Of a stretch of DNA of 64,000 nucleotides, positions 49,665-58,150 are shown in pieces. The stretch is taken from the NCBI GenBank assembly GCA_947176375.1, contig CAMWQM010000002.1, positions 62,001 through 126,000 of the forward strand, written 5' to 3'. The number at the start of each line of letters is the position of its first letter. Within the stretch, counting starts at the first letter, position 1. The notes under the pieces were generated by a model. That model saw only the letters and a list, made by a program, of their open reading frames with translations. It made no database searches and had not been told where the DNA came from. The position numbers and the translations under genes are program-made. This stretch comes from an uncultured Helicobacteraceae bacterium (GTDB taxonomy: Bacteria > Campylobacterota > Campylobacteria > Campylobacterales > Helicobacteraceae).

Positions 49665-51812
49665 ATGAATAAAGAAATAGTTGTTATTTTGGTAGGGCAG
49701 CCAAATGTCGGCAAAACAATGCTTATAAATAAAATTAGTGGCTCAAATTTACATGTGGGGAATTTTACAGGCGTAACGATAGAAAAGGCAGAATCTAAAA
49801 TCACCTATAAAAATTATGATATTAAAATAATTGATTTGCCTGGTGTGTATTCGTTAAATGAATATTCACAAGAGGAAAAAATCACTACAAAATATTTGCT
49901 AAATGAAAGTTATGATGTGATTTTAAATGTCGTAGATTCTACGAATTTAGAGCGGAATCTATTTTTAAGCACGCAAATTATGGCACTAAATAAAAAGATG
50001 ATAATTGCACTTAATATGGCTGATGAAGCAAAAAAAGAGGGCATAAGTATTGATGATAGACAGCTTTCAAATATCTTTGGTGTGGAATCTATGCTTGTAT
50101 CAGCTAGAAATGGTGAAAATATCAATATGCTATTAGATAAAATTATTGATATTTACACAAAGCCATTTTGTCCATCAAAGCGGGTTTATGCAGAATTTAT
50201 AGAAGATGAGATTGAAATTTTAAGTCAATTTATTTTGGACAAAGATATAAAGACGGATAATCCTCGTCATTTGGCTATCAAACTACTCTCACAAGATAAT
50301 GCGGTCTATTTGCAAATGCACTCAAGCCCCATTTGGGTAGAGCTAAATCCTCTATTACAAGATTGTATCAAGCGACTTTATACTGCAAGCGAGGAAAAAA
50401 ATATAAGAGCAGTTTTTCTAAATGATGATTATGCTTATGCAAGGGGTGCGTGCAAGGAAGTCTGCAAACGCAAGGAAAATAAAAGTGATAGCAAAACTAG
50501 CAAAATAGATTCACTATTGCTTAATAAATATTTTGGGATTCCAATATTCTTATTTTTTATGTGGATATTGTTTAATCTAACTTTTATAATAGGGGCTTAT
50601 CCGCAAGGCTGGATTGAAGAAATGTTTGTGTTAATAGGAGATGGGGTTAGAGAATACATCCCAAATGAATCCATCTCATCGCTAATTTCAGATGGAATTA
50701 TAGGTGGTGTTGGCACCGTGTTATCTTTTTTACCACTTATTTTAATATTATTTTTAGGGATTATTTTGCTTGAGACAACTGGCTATATGGCTAGAGTTTC
50801 ATTTTTGCTAGATGGATTTTTTCATAGATTTGGGCTTCACGGAAAGAGTTTTATTCCACTAGTTAGTGGATTTGGCTGCTCGATTCCTGCGTATATGAGC
50901 ACTAGAATGCTAAAAAATCAAACAGATAAAATGATAACAATGTTTATCATAGGCTTTATGAGTTGCAGTGCTAGACTTCCTGTATATGTGCTTTTTGTAG
51001 GAGCGTTTTTTAGCGAGGAGAGAGCGGGGAATATGCTTTTTGGAATTTATATTTTAGGAGCAATTGTCGGGCTAATTTTGGCAAAAATTCTAAAAATATT
51101 TATTTTTAAGGGGCAAGATGAGCCATTTGTAATGGAAATGCCAAAATATAGAATCCCTTCATTTAGTCTTGTGTGTCGCTCTGTATGGAATAAAGCTTAT
51201 TTCTATGTGAAAAAAGCTGGGACATTTATTTTTATGGCTTCTGTGTTGATATGGTTTTCTACACAGTATCCAAAAGGCGAAGACATAATGCAAAATTACG
51301 AATCTCAAATATCAGCCTTGCAGAAGCAAATAAGTATAGAAGCTAGATTGCAAAATGAAGCACAAGAAGAGGTTTTACAAAATAAAATCGTAGATTTAGA
51401 AAATCAAATGCAAAGTGATTTGCTTGAGAATAGCTATCTTGGGCGATTTGGTAATTTTGTAAATCCTATTTTTTCATCTCTTGGCTTTGATTGGCGGCTA
51501 TCAACTTCACTTGTTACAGGAATTGCTGCAAAAGAGGTTATAGTATCTACTATGGGCGTTTTATACTCGTTAGGCGATATTGATGAGGAATCTAGCAGTT
51601 TGAGGGATATTATAAGTAAGCAGGTTAGCTTCCCTACCGCAGTAGCATTCATAATATTTATAATGTTTTATTTGCCTTGTTTTGCTGCTACAATCGTCTT
51701 TACAAAAGAAGCTGGCAGATGGATTTATGGGCTATATCTATTCGTGTTTACAAATTTAGTTGCCTATATTTTGGCTTTTATTGGCTACAACATCGCTAGA
51801 TTTTTAATTTAG
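49665..51812 (+). CDS. feoB: Ferrous iron transporter FeoB
   Basis: Inner-membrane Fe(II) uptake protein with an N-terminal GTPase: GQPNVGKT (11-18), G2/G3 region NFTGVTIEKAE and IIDLPGVYSLNEYSQEE, and ALNMADEAKK (G4). The membrane part has two Gate motifs, with GFGCSIPAYMSTRMLKN and CFAATIVFTKEAG. A coiled-coil insertion (about 545-590, SQISALQKQISIEARLQNEA) stands between membrane segments. Length 715. Ribosome site TTGGAGAAAAA. feoA is not adjacent. Confidence 0.97.
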   Translation: MNKEIVVILVGQPNVGKTMLINKISGSNLHVGNFTGVTIEKAESKITYKNYDIKIIDLPGVYSLNEYSQEEKITTKYLLNESYDVILNVVDSTNLERNLFLSTQIMALNKKMIIALNMADEAKKEGISIDDRQLSNIFGVESMLVSARNGENINMLLDKIIDIYTKPFCPSKRVYAEFIEDEIEILSQFILDKDIKTDNPRHLAIKLLSQDNAVYLQMHSSPIWVELNPLLQDCIKRLYTASEEKNIRAVFLNDDYAYARGACKEVCKRKENKSDSKTSKIDSLLLNKYFGIPIFLFFMWILFNLTFIIGAYPQGWIEEMFVLIGDGVREYIPNESISSLISDGIIGGVGTVLSFLPLILILFLGIILLETTGYMARVSFLLDGFFHRFGLHGKSFIPLVSGFGCSIPAYMSTRMLKNQTDKMITMFIIGFMSCSARLPVYVLFVGAFFSEERAGNMLFGIYILGAIVGLILAKILKIFIFKGQDEPFVMEMPKYRIPSFSLVCRSVWNKAYFYVKKAGTFIFMASVLIWFSTQYPKGEDIMQNYESQISALQKQISIEARLQNEAQEEVLQNKIVDLENQMQSDLLENSYLGRFGNFVNPIFSSLGFDWRLSTSLVTGIAAKEVIVSTMGVLYSLGDIDEESSSLRDIISKQVSFPTAVAFIIFIMFYLPCFAATIVFTKEAGRWIYGLYLFVFTNLVAYILAFIGYNIARFLI

Positions 51813-52235
51813 GTTTTAAAAAAACTTATTATTGTTGGCAATTTTTTGGAGTTTGAAGAGTTTAAGAATGGAATCTATGATTAGGATAAATACTAAATTC
51901 TTTATAATTTGGATGCTAAAAATTGCTACTTTTAAGTATTGTAGGCTTTTAATCTATTTCAATAGAGTGTATTAACAAATTTACTTTAATTGTTTAGTGT
52001 TATTAAATGGATTCTAAAATTTGAAATTTGCTAATAGTGGATTTGATTAAAATAAATTACTAGATTGTTTTGTGAGCTCTTTAAACTATATTCAACAATT
52101 AACTACCTATTTTGTTATAAATCTTGTGGCATTTGTGTATAATTTAGCCATAAAATCAAAATACTTTAAAAGCTAAATATTGTGCTTAATCACAGCTCAA
52201 TGTGTATGCTAAGAGTTTATTTTGCCTCTTAAATA
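51813..52235. other. AT-rich gap before the tRNA promoter
   Basis: No reading frame or RNA gene is visible. A further TATAAT follows TTTGTG at 52138-52143 and could be a second, upstream start site for the tRNA operon. Confidence 0.4.
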
Positions 52236-52264
52236 TTGACTTATAATAATCTTTGTAATATAAT
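52236..52264 (+). promoter_or_regulatory. consensus sigma-70 promoter of the tRNA operon
   Basis: TTGACT (52236-52241) and TATAAT (52259-52264) are 17 bases apart, the textbook arrangement, and lie about 80 nt before the first tRNA. Such complete promoters are rare in this AT-rich genome and fit a stable-RNA operon. Confidence 0.72.
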
Positions 52265-52346
52265 CCCAAACTTCATTCACAATAATTTTGGCACTATGAT
52301 TTCGCAACTCATTTTATGATTTTGGCGTGATTTTAATGTAAATTTT

Positions 52347-52424
52347 CGGGGCGTAGCGCAGTCTGGTTAGCGCACTTGGTTTGGGACCAAGGGGTCGAAG
52401 GTTCGAATCCTTTCGCCCCGACCA
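52347..52424 (+). tRNA. tRNA-Pro (anticodon TGG)
   Basis: Cloverleaf with acceptor CGGGGCG/CGCCCCG, D arm GCGC...GCGC, anticodon stem CTTGG/CCAAG around loop TTTGGGA, T arm GAAGG-TTCGAAT-CCTTT, and encoded CCA. First of four tRNAs in one operon. Confidence 0.97.
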
Positions 52425-52430
52425 TTTTAT

Positions 52431-52508
52431 GGTGAGTGTAGTTCAGCTGGTTAGAGCACCAGATTGTGGCTCTGGGGGTCGTGGGTTCGAATCCCATCAC
52501 TCACCCCA
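52431..52508 (+). tRNA. tRNA-His (anticodon GTG)
   Basis: Eight-pair acceptor GGTGAGTG/CACTCACC with the extra 5' G expected in tRNA-His, anticodon stem CCAGA/TCTGG around TTGTGGC, T loop TTCGAAT, encoded CCA. Six bases after tRNA-Pro. Confidence 0.97.
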
Positions 52509-52515
52509 CATTTTA

Positions 52516-52592
52516 GCGCTCATAGCTCAACTGGATAGAGCATTAGACTTCGGATCTAAGGGTTAGGGGTTCGAATCCCTTTGAGCGTGCCA
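52516..52592 (+). tRNA. tRNA-Arg (anticodon TCG)
   Basis: Acceptor GCGCTCA/TGAGCGT with a G-T first pair, D arm GCTC...GAGC, anticodon stem TTAGA/TCTAA around CTTCGGA, T loop TTCGAAT, encoded CCA. Reads CGN arginine codons. Confidence 0.96.
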
Positions 52593-52614
52593 CTAGTCCA
52601 TTATATTTGTTTTT

Positions 52615-52691
52615 GCGTTCGTAGCTCAGCTGGATAGAGCAACAGCCTTCTAAGCCGTAGGTCGCAGGTTCGAGTCCTGCCGAGCGTACCA
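52615..52691 (+). tRNA. tRNA-Arg (anticodon TCT)
   Basis: Acceptor GCGTTCG/CGAGCGT (two G-T pairs), D arm GCTC...GAGC, anticodon stem ACAGC/GCCGT around CTTCTAA with an A-C mismatch in the third pair, T arm GCAGG-TTCGAGT-CCTGC, encoded CCA. Reads AGA/AGG, the main arginine codons of this AT-rich genome. Confidence 0.95.
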
Positions 52692-53192
52692 CTTTTTTAA
52701 AAATTTTAAAATTTATTCTATTTTGTTATTTAATAGTATGGATTTTATAAGCAATTAAAGTAATTAATAAAGTTAATTTTTTAAAGTTTTTCTAATTTAT
52801 TTTTATATTTTATTAAGCTATTTTCTAAAATCTCTTTTATTTTATTCATTTTCTCTTTGTTAAGAGCATTTCTAAAATATTGTTATTATTGTGTAAATCT
52901 TTTAACCTTTTTATCCTAATTTTTTTACCTCTAAAACTTTTCTCAAACTTCCTACTTTTAAGCTAACTTTAATGGGGGGGGGTAGAATGCTATTTTGATT
53001 TTAAGTTTATGTTTGGAATCTAAAAGTGATTTTAAAATTTAAGAGTGCAGGGAGGCTTTAAGTTAAATCTATAATTTAGGGAGACTTATTTTAATAATTT
53101 GGAATCTAAATATTATGAGATAAAAATCACTTTACTAGTTTAATTGATTGCTAATTCTAGAATCTAAAATAATTATTTAATGGAGCGATATA
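52692..53192. other. gap with a G9 tract and a possible gene remnant
   Basis: Between the tRNAs and the first outer-membrane protein gene. It carries nine G's at 52974-52982. On the minus strand an open run (52846-53038) crosses the tract and reads KIKIAFYPPPIKVSLKVGSL and RIKRLKDLHNNNNILEMLLT; after a stop and frame change MNKIKEILENSLIKYKNKLE follows. No start codon opens it, so it is at best a broken gene. Confidence 0.45.
52974..52982 (+). repeat. G9 homopolymer in a gap
   Basis: Nine consecutive G's about 210 nt before the outer-membrane protein start. In helicobacters such tracts vary in length and can alter expression of neighbouring surface genes, or mark a broken phase-variable gene. 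Confidence 0.85.
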
Positions 53193-54161
53193 ATGTTTAA
53201 GCAGAATCTTATTTTATTATTAATTTCTAGTTTTATTTATGCAAATGATATAGAAAGTGAAATAAAAAGGCTTGAGAGGGAAAATTATCTTTTAGAATTA
53301 AAACAAAAGAATAATGCTTTAAAAAGGAATACAGAATCTAGTAGTGGAAATGCGAAGAATAGAGATTCTTCTAATAGAAATAAAGGGTCTTACTATGAAA
53401 ATTCCATTAATTCAAGGCAAAATAAAGATATGGAATCTAATTTAAAAACTAATAATTTAGAGCAAATAGATTCTGACAACTATAATGATTTAACAATGCA
53501 AGATACTAAGTCAAATACAAAACAAAATACTAACTCAAAGCAAGAGCTGGTGAGGGCAGAGAACTTAGCTAATAATGTGAATTTGGCAAAGAGTGGATTC
53601 TTGCTTGGAGTGAATTTTGGCTTTTTCCCTAAATATACTTGTGAGGGGATTTGTGGAACTTATAGTGGCTATAGTTATAGGTATATTGAAATCACAGATA
53701 TTTCACTTGGATTAAAGCTTGGCTATCAAAAGTTTTTTAATCCATATTTTGGATTAAGGACTTATATAGAGTTTGATTATGGACTTGGAATGGGTATTGG
53801 AGGAACTGGAAATATATTAGAACGTAAATATTTTCATTTAAGTCCAAATCTTGATTTATTACTAGAATATGATTTCTATAAGTTTTTAAATGGTTATTCT
53901 CTTGCAATAGGTTCAATATTAGGTGGTGGTTATGGATATTTAAACTATAATGATAATATAGTATTTCAAAAAATGGCAAATCATAATTTTATTCTTAGAT
54001 ATGGAATCTCATTGGCTTATGGGAATGGACATAGGATTGAGCTTGTAGGGCAGACCTTACCATTTCCTTCCAAGTTTCCTCATTCTCGTCCGCTTTTGCA
54101 TAATGCAAAAGAGACTATGGGTAAGACTACATTTAAAATCTCATATACCAGGACTTTTTAA
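53193..54161 (+). CDS. outer-membrane beta-barrel protein with coiled-coil head
   Basis: A 322-residue exported protein: signal sequence MFKQNLILLLISSFIYA, a charged helical stretch (IESEIKRLERENYLLELKQK), a long Asn/Ser-rich linker, then a barrel from about residue 130 with alternating aromatic strands (GFLLGVNFGFFPKY, LGLKLGYQKFFNPYFGLRTY) ending FKISYTRTF with a terminal Phe, the outer-membrane export signal. It resembles Helicobacter-type outer-membrane proteins in style. Start has ATGGAGCGATATA upstream. Confidence 0.82.
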   Translation: MFKQNLILLLISSFIYANDIESEIKRLERENYLLELKQKNNALKRNTESSSGNAKNRDSSNRNKGSYYENSINSRQNKDMESNLKTNNLEQIDSDNYNDLTMQDTKSNTKQNTNSKQELVRAENLANNVNLAKSGFLLGVNFGFFPKYTCEGICGTYSGYSYRYIEITDISLGLKLGYQKFFNPYFGLRTYIEFDYGLGMGIGGTGNILERKYFHLSPNLDLLLEYDFYKFLNGYSLAIGSILGGGYGYLNYNDNIVFQKMANHNFILRYGISLAYGNGHRIELVGQTLPFPSKFPHSRPLLHNAKETMGKTTFKISYTRTF

Positions 54162-54407
54162 GATTCTATAATTTTTTGGGCTAATTAATTTGGATAAATT
54201 GATTTAGAAATATTTTAAAGTATTTGTGCTATCTCAGTATTTACCTTTATTGTATGGTAAAATGTGGAATCTAAATCTAACTAATTTAAAAGTTTTATAT
54301 ATTTTATGCTAGTATGGCAAAGCTATTTTATTGGCTTATTTTTAATAAATTATCATAAATAGCATGTTTGTTAGATAAATAAAATAATTTTTATCAATTA
54401 GTTTTTA
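54162..54407. other. AT-rich gap between the two barrel genes
   Basis: No frame or RNA gene is visible; the gap leads into the 5' hairpin of the next gene at 54426. Its promoter is probably here, but no clear -10 box stands out. Confidence 0.4.
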
Positions 54408-54425
54408 ATGTCGATATACAAAAAC

Positions 54426-54445
54426 TTTAAGAGGAAACTCTTAAA
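54426..54445 (+). promoter_or_regulatory. GAAA-loop hairpin in the leader of the barrel gene
   Basis: Arms TTTAAGAG (54426-54433) and CTCTTAAA (54438-54445) enclose a GAAA tetraloop, 22 nt before the start codon. It would fold just upstream of the AAGGAG ribosome site and may stabilise or control the message; a terminator is less likely because the gene follows directly. Confidence 0.5.
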
Positions 54446-54467
54446 AAATATTTTTAAGGAGTTGAAT

Positions 54468-55046
54468 ATGAAAAAATTTTTAGCTTTAGCAGTAATTTGT
54501 TGTGCAATGGCACAAGCAAAGATGTTTGTTGGTGTAGATGGTGGCTTTACATTTGATGGTAGTGCTTCAAATGGCAAGACAAACGCATCAATTTATAACT
54601 CAAACTATGATGGTAGATTTGATTCACATGGTTGGGATGTAGATATTGTATTTGGTGCAGAGAGCTTTGCAGGGGACTATTTTGGTGCTCGTGCATTCTT
54701 GGATTTAGGTTATTTTAATGGCTTAAATCATAATAGAAATTCAATTGATATAACAGGTAATGCTGATGTTATGATTAATTTCTTAAAATCTGGCTCATTT
54801 ACTTGGGGTGTATTTGGCGGTCTTGGTATAGGATATAAATATTCATTTGCTTATGGAAACTTTGATAATGGTCAAGGTTACGCACCATTCTTTGGTAGAA
54901 CAGGTATGAGCTTTGGAATAGGTGGTAATAGTAGAATCGACTTAACAGTTAGACTTCCTATTATGGGCTGGAAAGTGCATGGAAACAATGGTAGTGGTGT
55001 TTCTGCTCCACTAGATTTCCAAGTTGGATATAAATTCTTATTCTAA
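54468..55046 (+). CDS. small outer-membrane beta-barrel protein
   Basis: I place the start at the ATG at 54468 because AAGGAG stands 8 nt upstream and a clear signal sequence follows (KKFLALAVICCAMAQA); the frame from 54408 adds an implausible basic tail. The 192-residue protein has Gly/aromatic strands (KMFVGVDGGFTFDGS, WGVFGGLGIGYKYSFAYG) and ends FQVGYKFLF with a terminal Phe. Abundant-protein features (good ribosome site, terminator) suggest strong expression. Function (porin or adhesin) is not shown. Confidence 0.86.
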   Translation: MKKFLALAVICCAMAQAKMFVGVDGGFTFDGSASNGKTNASIYNSNYDGRFDSHGWDVDIVFGAESFAGDYFGARAFLDLGYFNGLNHNRNSIDITGNADVMINFLKSGSFTWGVFGGLGIGYKYSFAYGNFDNGQGYAPFFGRTGMSFGIGGNSRIDLTVRLPIMGWKVHGNNGSGVSAPLDFQVGYKFLF

Positions 55047-55056
55047 ATATTAGCAA

Positions 55057-55081
55057 TTAAAAGGGGATTTTCCCCTTTTAA
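55057..55081 (+). terminator. terminator after the small barrel protein
   Basis: An 11-bp perfect stem (arms 55057-55067 and 55071-55081, core AAAAGGGGA/TCCCCTTTT) with a TTT loop, 10 nt after the stop, followed by TGTTTTTGG. The best intrinsic-type terminator in the window. Confidence 0.82.
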
Positions 55082-55536
55082 TGTTTTTGGTTTATTCCCT
55101 CTAATCTTTTAATAACAAACAAAATTCATAAATATTTTTTATACATTTTTTCTAAAAAATTATTTAAATACAGCATTAAAGATTTAGAAACTAAATGAAA
55201 TATTAAAATAGTAAGCAAATTGATAAACTTAATTTTAAAGCTAGATTCTAAAATAATGTGAAATCTAAGCTATCCACTAGAATCAAATCATATTTATATA
55301 ATCCATAATACCAAAACTTATTTGATTTTAGGCTATAAATAAGTTTTTAAAAATAAACATTAATTTGTATGGAATCTAATGTCTAAATCATAATAAATCA
55401 CCACTTTTGATTCTGTAAAATCCATTAACTTAACCATAAGGCTATACAAGTTTATTGTAGAATCTAACAAGGCTTTATTTTTAATTTTTAAGACAAACTA
55501 AAATAGCCAAATATAATAAATTAAGCATAGAGCACT
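55082..55536. other. AT-rich gap, nothing recognised
   Basis: 455 bases between convergent genes with several TAGATTC-type words and no frame, RNA gene or repeat I can support. Confidence 0.4.
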
Positions 55537-56325
55537 TTATTCATAGTTGCTTAATTGCTTAATCCCTTTTTGAGAGCAAATTCGGCATGTTTTATTCATT
55601 TTTATTTCAATGGTTTTAAAATTCATAGTTTTTAGATTAATACTAAGAAGTTTGTTTGTAAGCAAATCCCCGATATTTAGCAAATATTTTATAGCTTCAC
55701 TTGCTTGTAAAGCTCCTAGCACTCCAGGAACTACGCCAAAAAGCCCAGCCTTAAATCTAGGATTTAGTTCATTTGGTGGTGGTGCTTCAAACGCACACGC
55801 AAAACAAGCACTTTTCTTTGGTAAAATTGTCATAATCTGCCCGCTAAATTCATAGATTCCAGCATGAGAAAATGCCTTATTTCCTAAAATGCAAGCATCG
55901 TTTATTAAAAATTTTGCAGCAAAATTATCTGTCGCATCGATTATAAAATCATAAGGTGCGATAAAATCTAGGATATTATCTTTAGAAATTTTTTCTTTAT
56001 AAATATTAAATTTTGTCCTATCATTTACCTTTGAGAGCTTTGTAAGGGCTGAATCTACCTTATGTTCATCAAGGTTTTCCATGTTATGTAAAATCTGCCT
56101 TTGAAGATTGCTTAAATCGACTTTATCAAAATCAATAATTCCAATTTTCCCAATTCCAGCAGCAGTGAGATAGAACGCATTTGGAGAGCCAAGCCCTCCA
56201 GCCCCTATGATTAATACTGATGAATTAAACAGCTTCACTTGCCCTGCTTCGCCTACTTCATTTAACATTAAATGCCTAATATAGCGGAATTTATCATTTT
56301 CATTTAGCATATCGTTTTTATCCAA
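55537..56325 (-). CDS. HesA/MoeB/ThiF family adenylyltransferase
   Basis: E1-like enzyme that adenylates the C-terminal Gly of a sulphur-carrier protein (MoaD or ThiS type). ATP-binding loop VLIIGAGGLGSPNAFYL, then GIIDFDKVDLSNLQRQILH and the zinc knuckle CFAC ... CRIC near the C-terminus. Length 262 fits MoeB/ThiF without a rhodanese domain. The 5' end overlaps the MBL-fold gene by 22 nt, suggesting one transcript. Which carrier it serves cannot be told. Confidence 0.9.
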   Translation of the reverse strand: MDKNDMLNENDKFRYIRHLMLNEVGEAGQVKLFNSSVLIIGAGGLGSPNAFYLTAAGIGKIGIIDFDKVDLSNLQRQILHNMENLDEHKVDSALTKLSKVNDRTKFNIYKEKISKDNILDFIAPYDFIIDATDNFAAKFLINDACILGNKAFSHAGIYEFSGQIMTILPKKSACFACAFEAPPPNELNPRFKAGLFGVVPGVLGALQASEAIKYLLNIGDLLTNKLLSINLKTMNFKTIEIKMNKTCRICSQKGIKQLSNYE

Positions 56326-57008
56326 GTATCAATAATTTTTTGTTCTTCTTTTATCGTTGTGCTTTCGCCGTGTCCTGGATATAAAGCCATATTATATGGG
56401 ATATTTTTAAATTTTTTTAAAGAGGCTATCATATCTTCCTTGTTAGAGTAGGGGAAGTCGCTTCGTCCAATACTTCGCTTGAAAATAAAATCTCCACTAA
56501 AAATAAAATCTCCTATTTTTATCATACTGCAACCCGGCGTATGTCCAGGAAAAAACATAAACTCAACCTCTATAATTTCACTAGATTCTATCATATTTGA
56601 TTTGGTTGATGCAGTTTTGCTATTAGATTCTACTTTACTTTTAGATTCTAAATCTTTTTCACCATCTTTAATTAATCCATTTTTATTAAAATAAAATATC
56701 TGATTATTTTCCACTTTTATATCCGCAGGATAAGGATTGAGATTTAGATTAAAGCAATCACTCTCAAGCATAAAGCAATCCTCTTTTGGGCAAAGAAGTG
56801 GAATGTCAAATTTAGCCTTCAATTCATAGTTACACCAAATATGGTCGAAATGCCCATGAGTGTTTAAAATAGCAATTGGATGTTTGGTAGATTCTACAAC
56901 CCAGCCTGTGCTATCCATTCCGGGGTCGATGATGAAATCCCCGATATTTGTTTGTAAAATATAGCAATTTGTTTGGTAGATTCCAAATGCCTTTTGAAGT
57001 AAGTTCAT
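56304..57008 (-). CDS. MBL-fold metallohydrolase (glyoxalase II-like)
   Basis: A 234-residue metallo-beta-lactamase-fold hydrolase: IIDPGMDSTGWVVES, the metal motif LNTHGHFDHIWCNYEL (HxHxDH), a later His in FFPGHTPGCSMIKI, GDFIFSGDFIFKRSIGRSDF and a last His in ALYPGHGESTTI. Between residues 113 and 145 a Ser/Lys-rich insertion (DLESKSKVESNSKTASTKSN) is coded by TAGATTCTA-type words. Substrate unknown; thioester hydrolysis is the family usual. Confidence 0.9.
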   Translation of the reverse strand: MNLLQKAFGIYQTNCYILQTNIGDFIIDPGMDSTGWVVESTKHPIAILNTHGHFDHIWCNYELKAKFDIPLLCPKEDCFMLESDCFNLNLNPYPADIKVENNQIFYFNKNGLIKDGEKDLESKSKVESNSKTASTKSNMIESSEIIEVEFMFFPGHTPGCSMIKIGDFIFSGDFIFKRSIGRSDFPYSNKEDMIASLKKFKNIPYNMALYPGHGESTTIKEEQKIIDTWIKTIC

Positions 57009-57094
57009 ACAATACCTTTAAAATATTTTAAAAAATGTAATTCTATGTTAATTTTGATAAAATCACAAATCTAAATTAAGCAAAAAGATGAAAA

Positions 57095-58150
57095 ATGAAA
57101 AAATATGGCGATACACACAGATTCTACACAATCAATGAGGATTTCAGGAAGCCTTTTGCAAGAGATAGGGACAGAGTTATACATTGTGCTTCATTTAGGC
57201 GACTAGAATATAAAACGCAAGTTTTTTTAAATATTGAGGGAGATTATTTTAGGACGAGACTAACGCATACTATTGAAGTTAGCCAGATTGCAAGGGCAAT
57301 TGCTAGTAATTGTGCTTTAGATGAAAATTTAAGCGAAGTTATTGCTTTAAGCCACGATTTGGGACATACACCTTTTGGACATTCTGGTGGAGATGAGCTA
57401 GATAGAATCTTAAAAGATAGTGGTTTTAAAAATGGTTTTGAGCATAATTTTCAGTCTTTTCGCGTTGTTACAAATTTAGAAAAAAGATATAAGAAATTTA
57501 ATGGGCTTAATCTTACTTTTGCAACGCTAGAGGGAATCTTAAAGCATTCAAAGCCATATTTTAAGCCTTTTTTTAGCCCTAAAATTATTGAGGATTTTTC
57601 GCTTGATTTAGAGCCACGAGATGAAGCAAAAATTGTTGATTTAAGCGATGAGATAGCCTATATTAGCCATGATATTGATGATGGGATAAAGCAGGGCTTG
57701 ATTAGCTTTGATATATTAGAGGGTAATAAAATTGTAAAAGAAATTATTAAAAACATCATAAAAGAGGGAATTAAAAAAGATGATAAAATTTTTAGATACC
57801 GCTTTAGTTCGGCATTAATTAGCTTTCTAATTACAAATATTATTAAAAATTATAAAGAAAACAACAAAATAAAATATGATGAAGAAGTTGCCTTAAATCT
57901 CTCTAAATTAAAGCAGATTTTATTTAAAAACCTCTATCGCCACGAGGAAATCAAGCGAAAAATGTTTTTTGGAAAGCTTTGTATTAGAAATTTATTTAAT
58001 GATTTTATGAACGACAAAGAGATTCTGCCAAAGGAATTGAGGGAAAAAATCGCATTAGGCTATAAACATCATCGTATTGTAAGTGATTATATTGCCTCAA
58101 TGACTGATAGATATGCAATAAAATTATATAAGGAGCTTCATATTGGATAA
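57095..58150 (+). CDS. dGTP triphosphohydrolase-like HD protein
   Basis: A 351-residue HD-domain protein of the Dgt family, cleaving triphosphate from deoxynucleotides. HCASFRRLEYKTQVFLN (start of the HD fold), RTRLTHTIEVSQIARAI, the HD pair SHDLGHTPFGHSGGDELD and DLSDEIAYISHDIDD. It is shorter than E. coli Dgt, like the second class of bacterial members. It overlaps argD by 8 nt. Confidence 0.92.
   Translation: MKKYGDTHRFYTINEDFRKPFARDRDRVIHCASFRRLEYKTQVFLNIEGDYFRTRLTHTIEVSQIARAIASNCALDENLSEVIALSHDLGHTPFGHSGGDELDRILKDSGFKNGFEHNFQSFRVVTNLEKRYKKFNGLNLTFATLEGILKHSKPYFKPFFSPKIIEDFSLDLEPRDEAKIVDLSDEIAYISHDIDDGIKQGLISFDILEGNKIVKEIIKNIIKEGIKKDDKIFRYRFSSALISFLITNIIKNYKENNKIKYDEEVALNLSKLKQILFKNLYRHEEIKRKMFFGKLCIRNLFNDFMNDKEILPKELREKIALGYKHHRIVSDYIASMTDRYAIKLYKELHIG

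Noticed and set aside
52381-52566. 61-residue frame across the tRNA genes
   Set aside because: It lies entirely inside the tRNA-Pro, -His and -Arg genes, whose folds are clear; the peptide is an artefact of conserved tRNA sequence.
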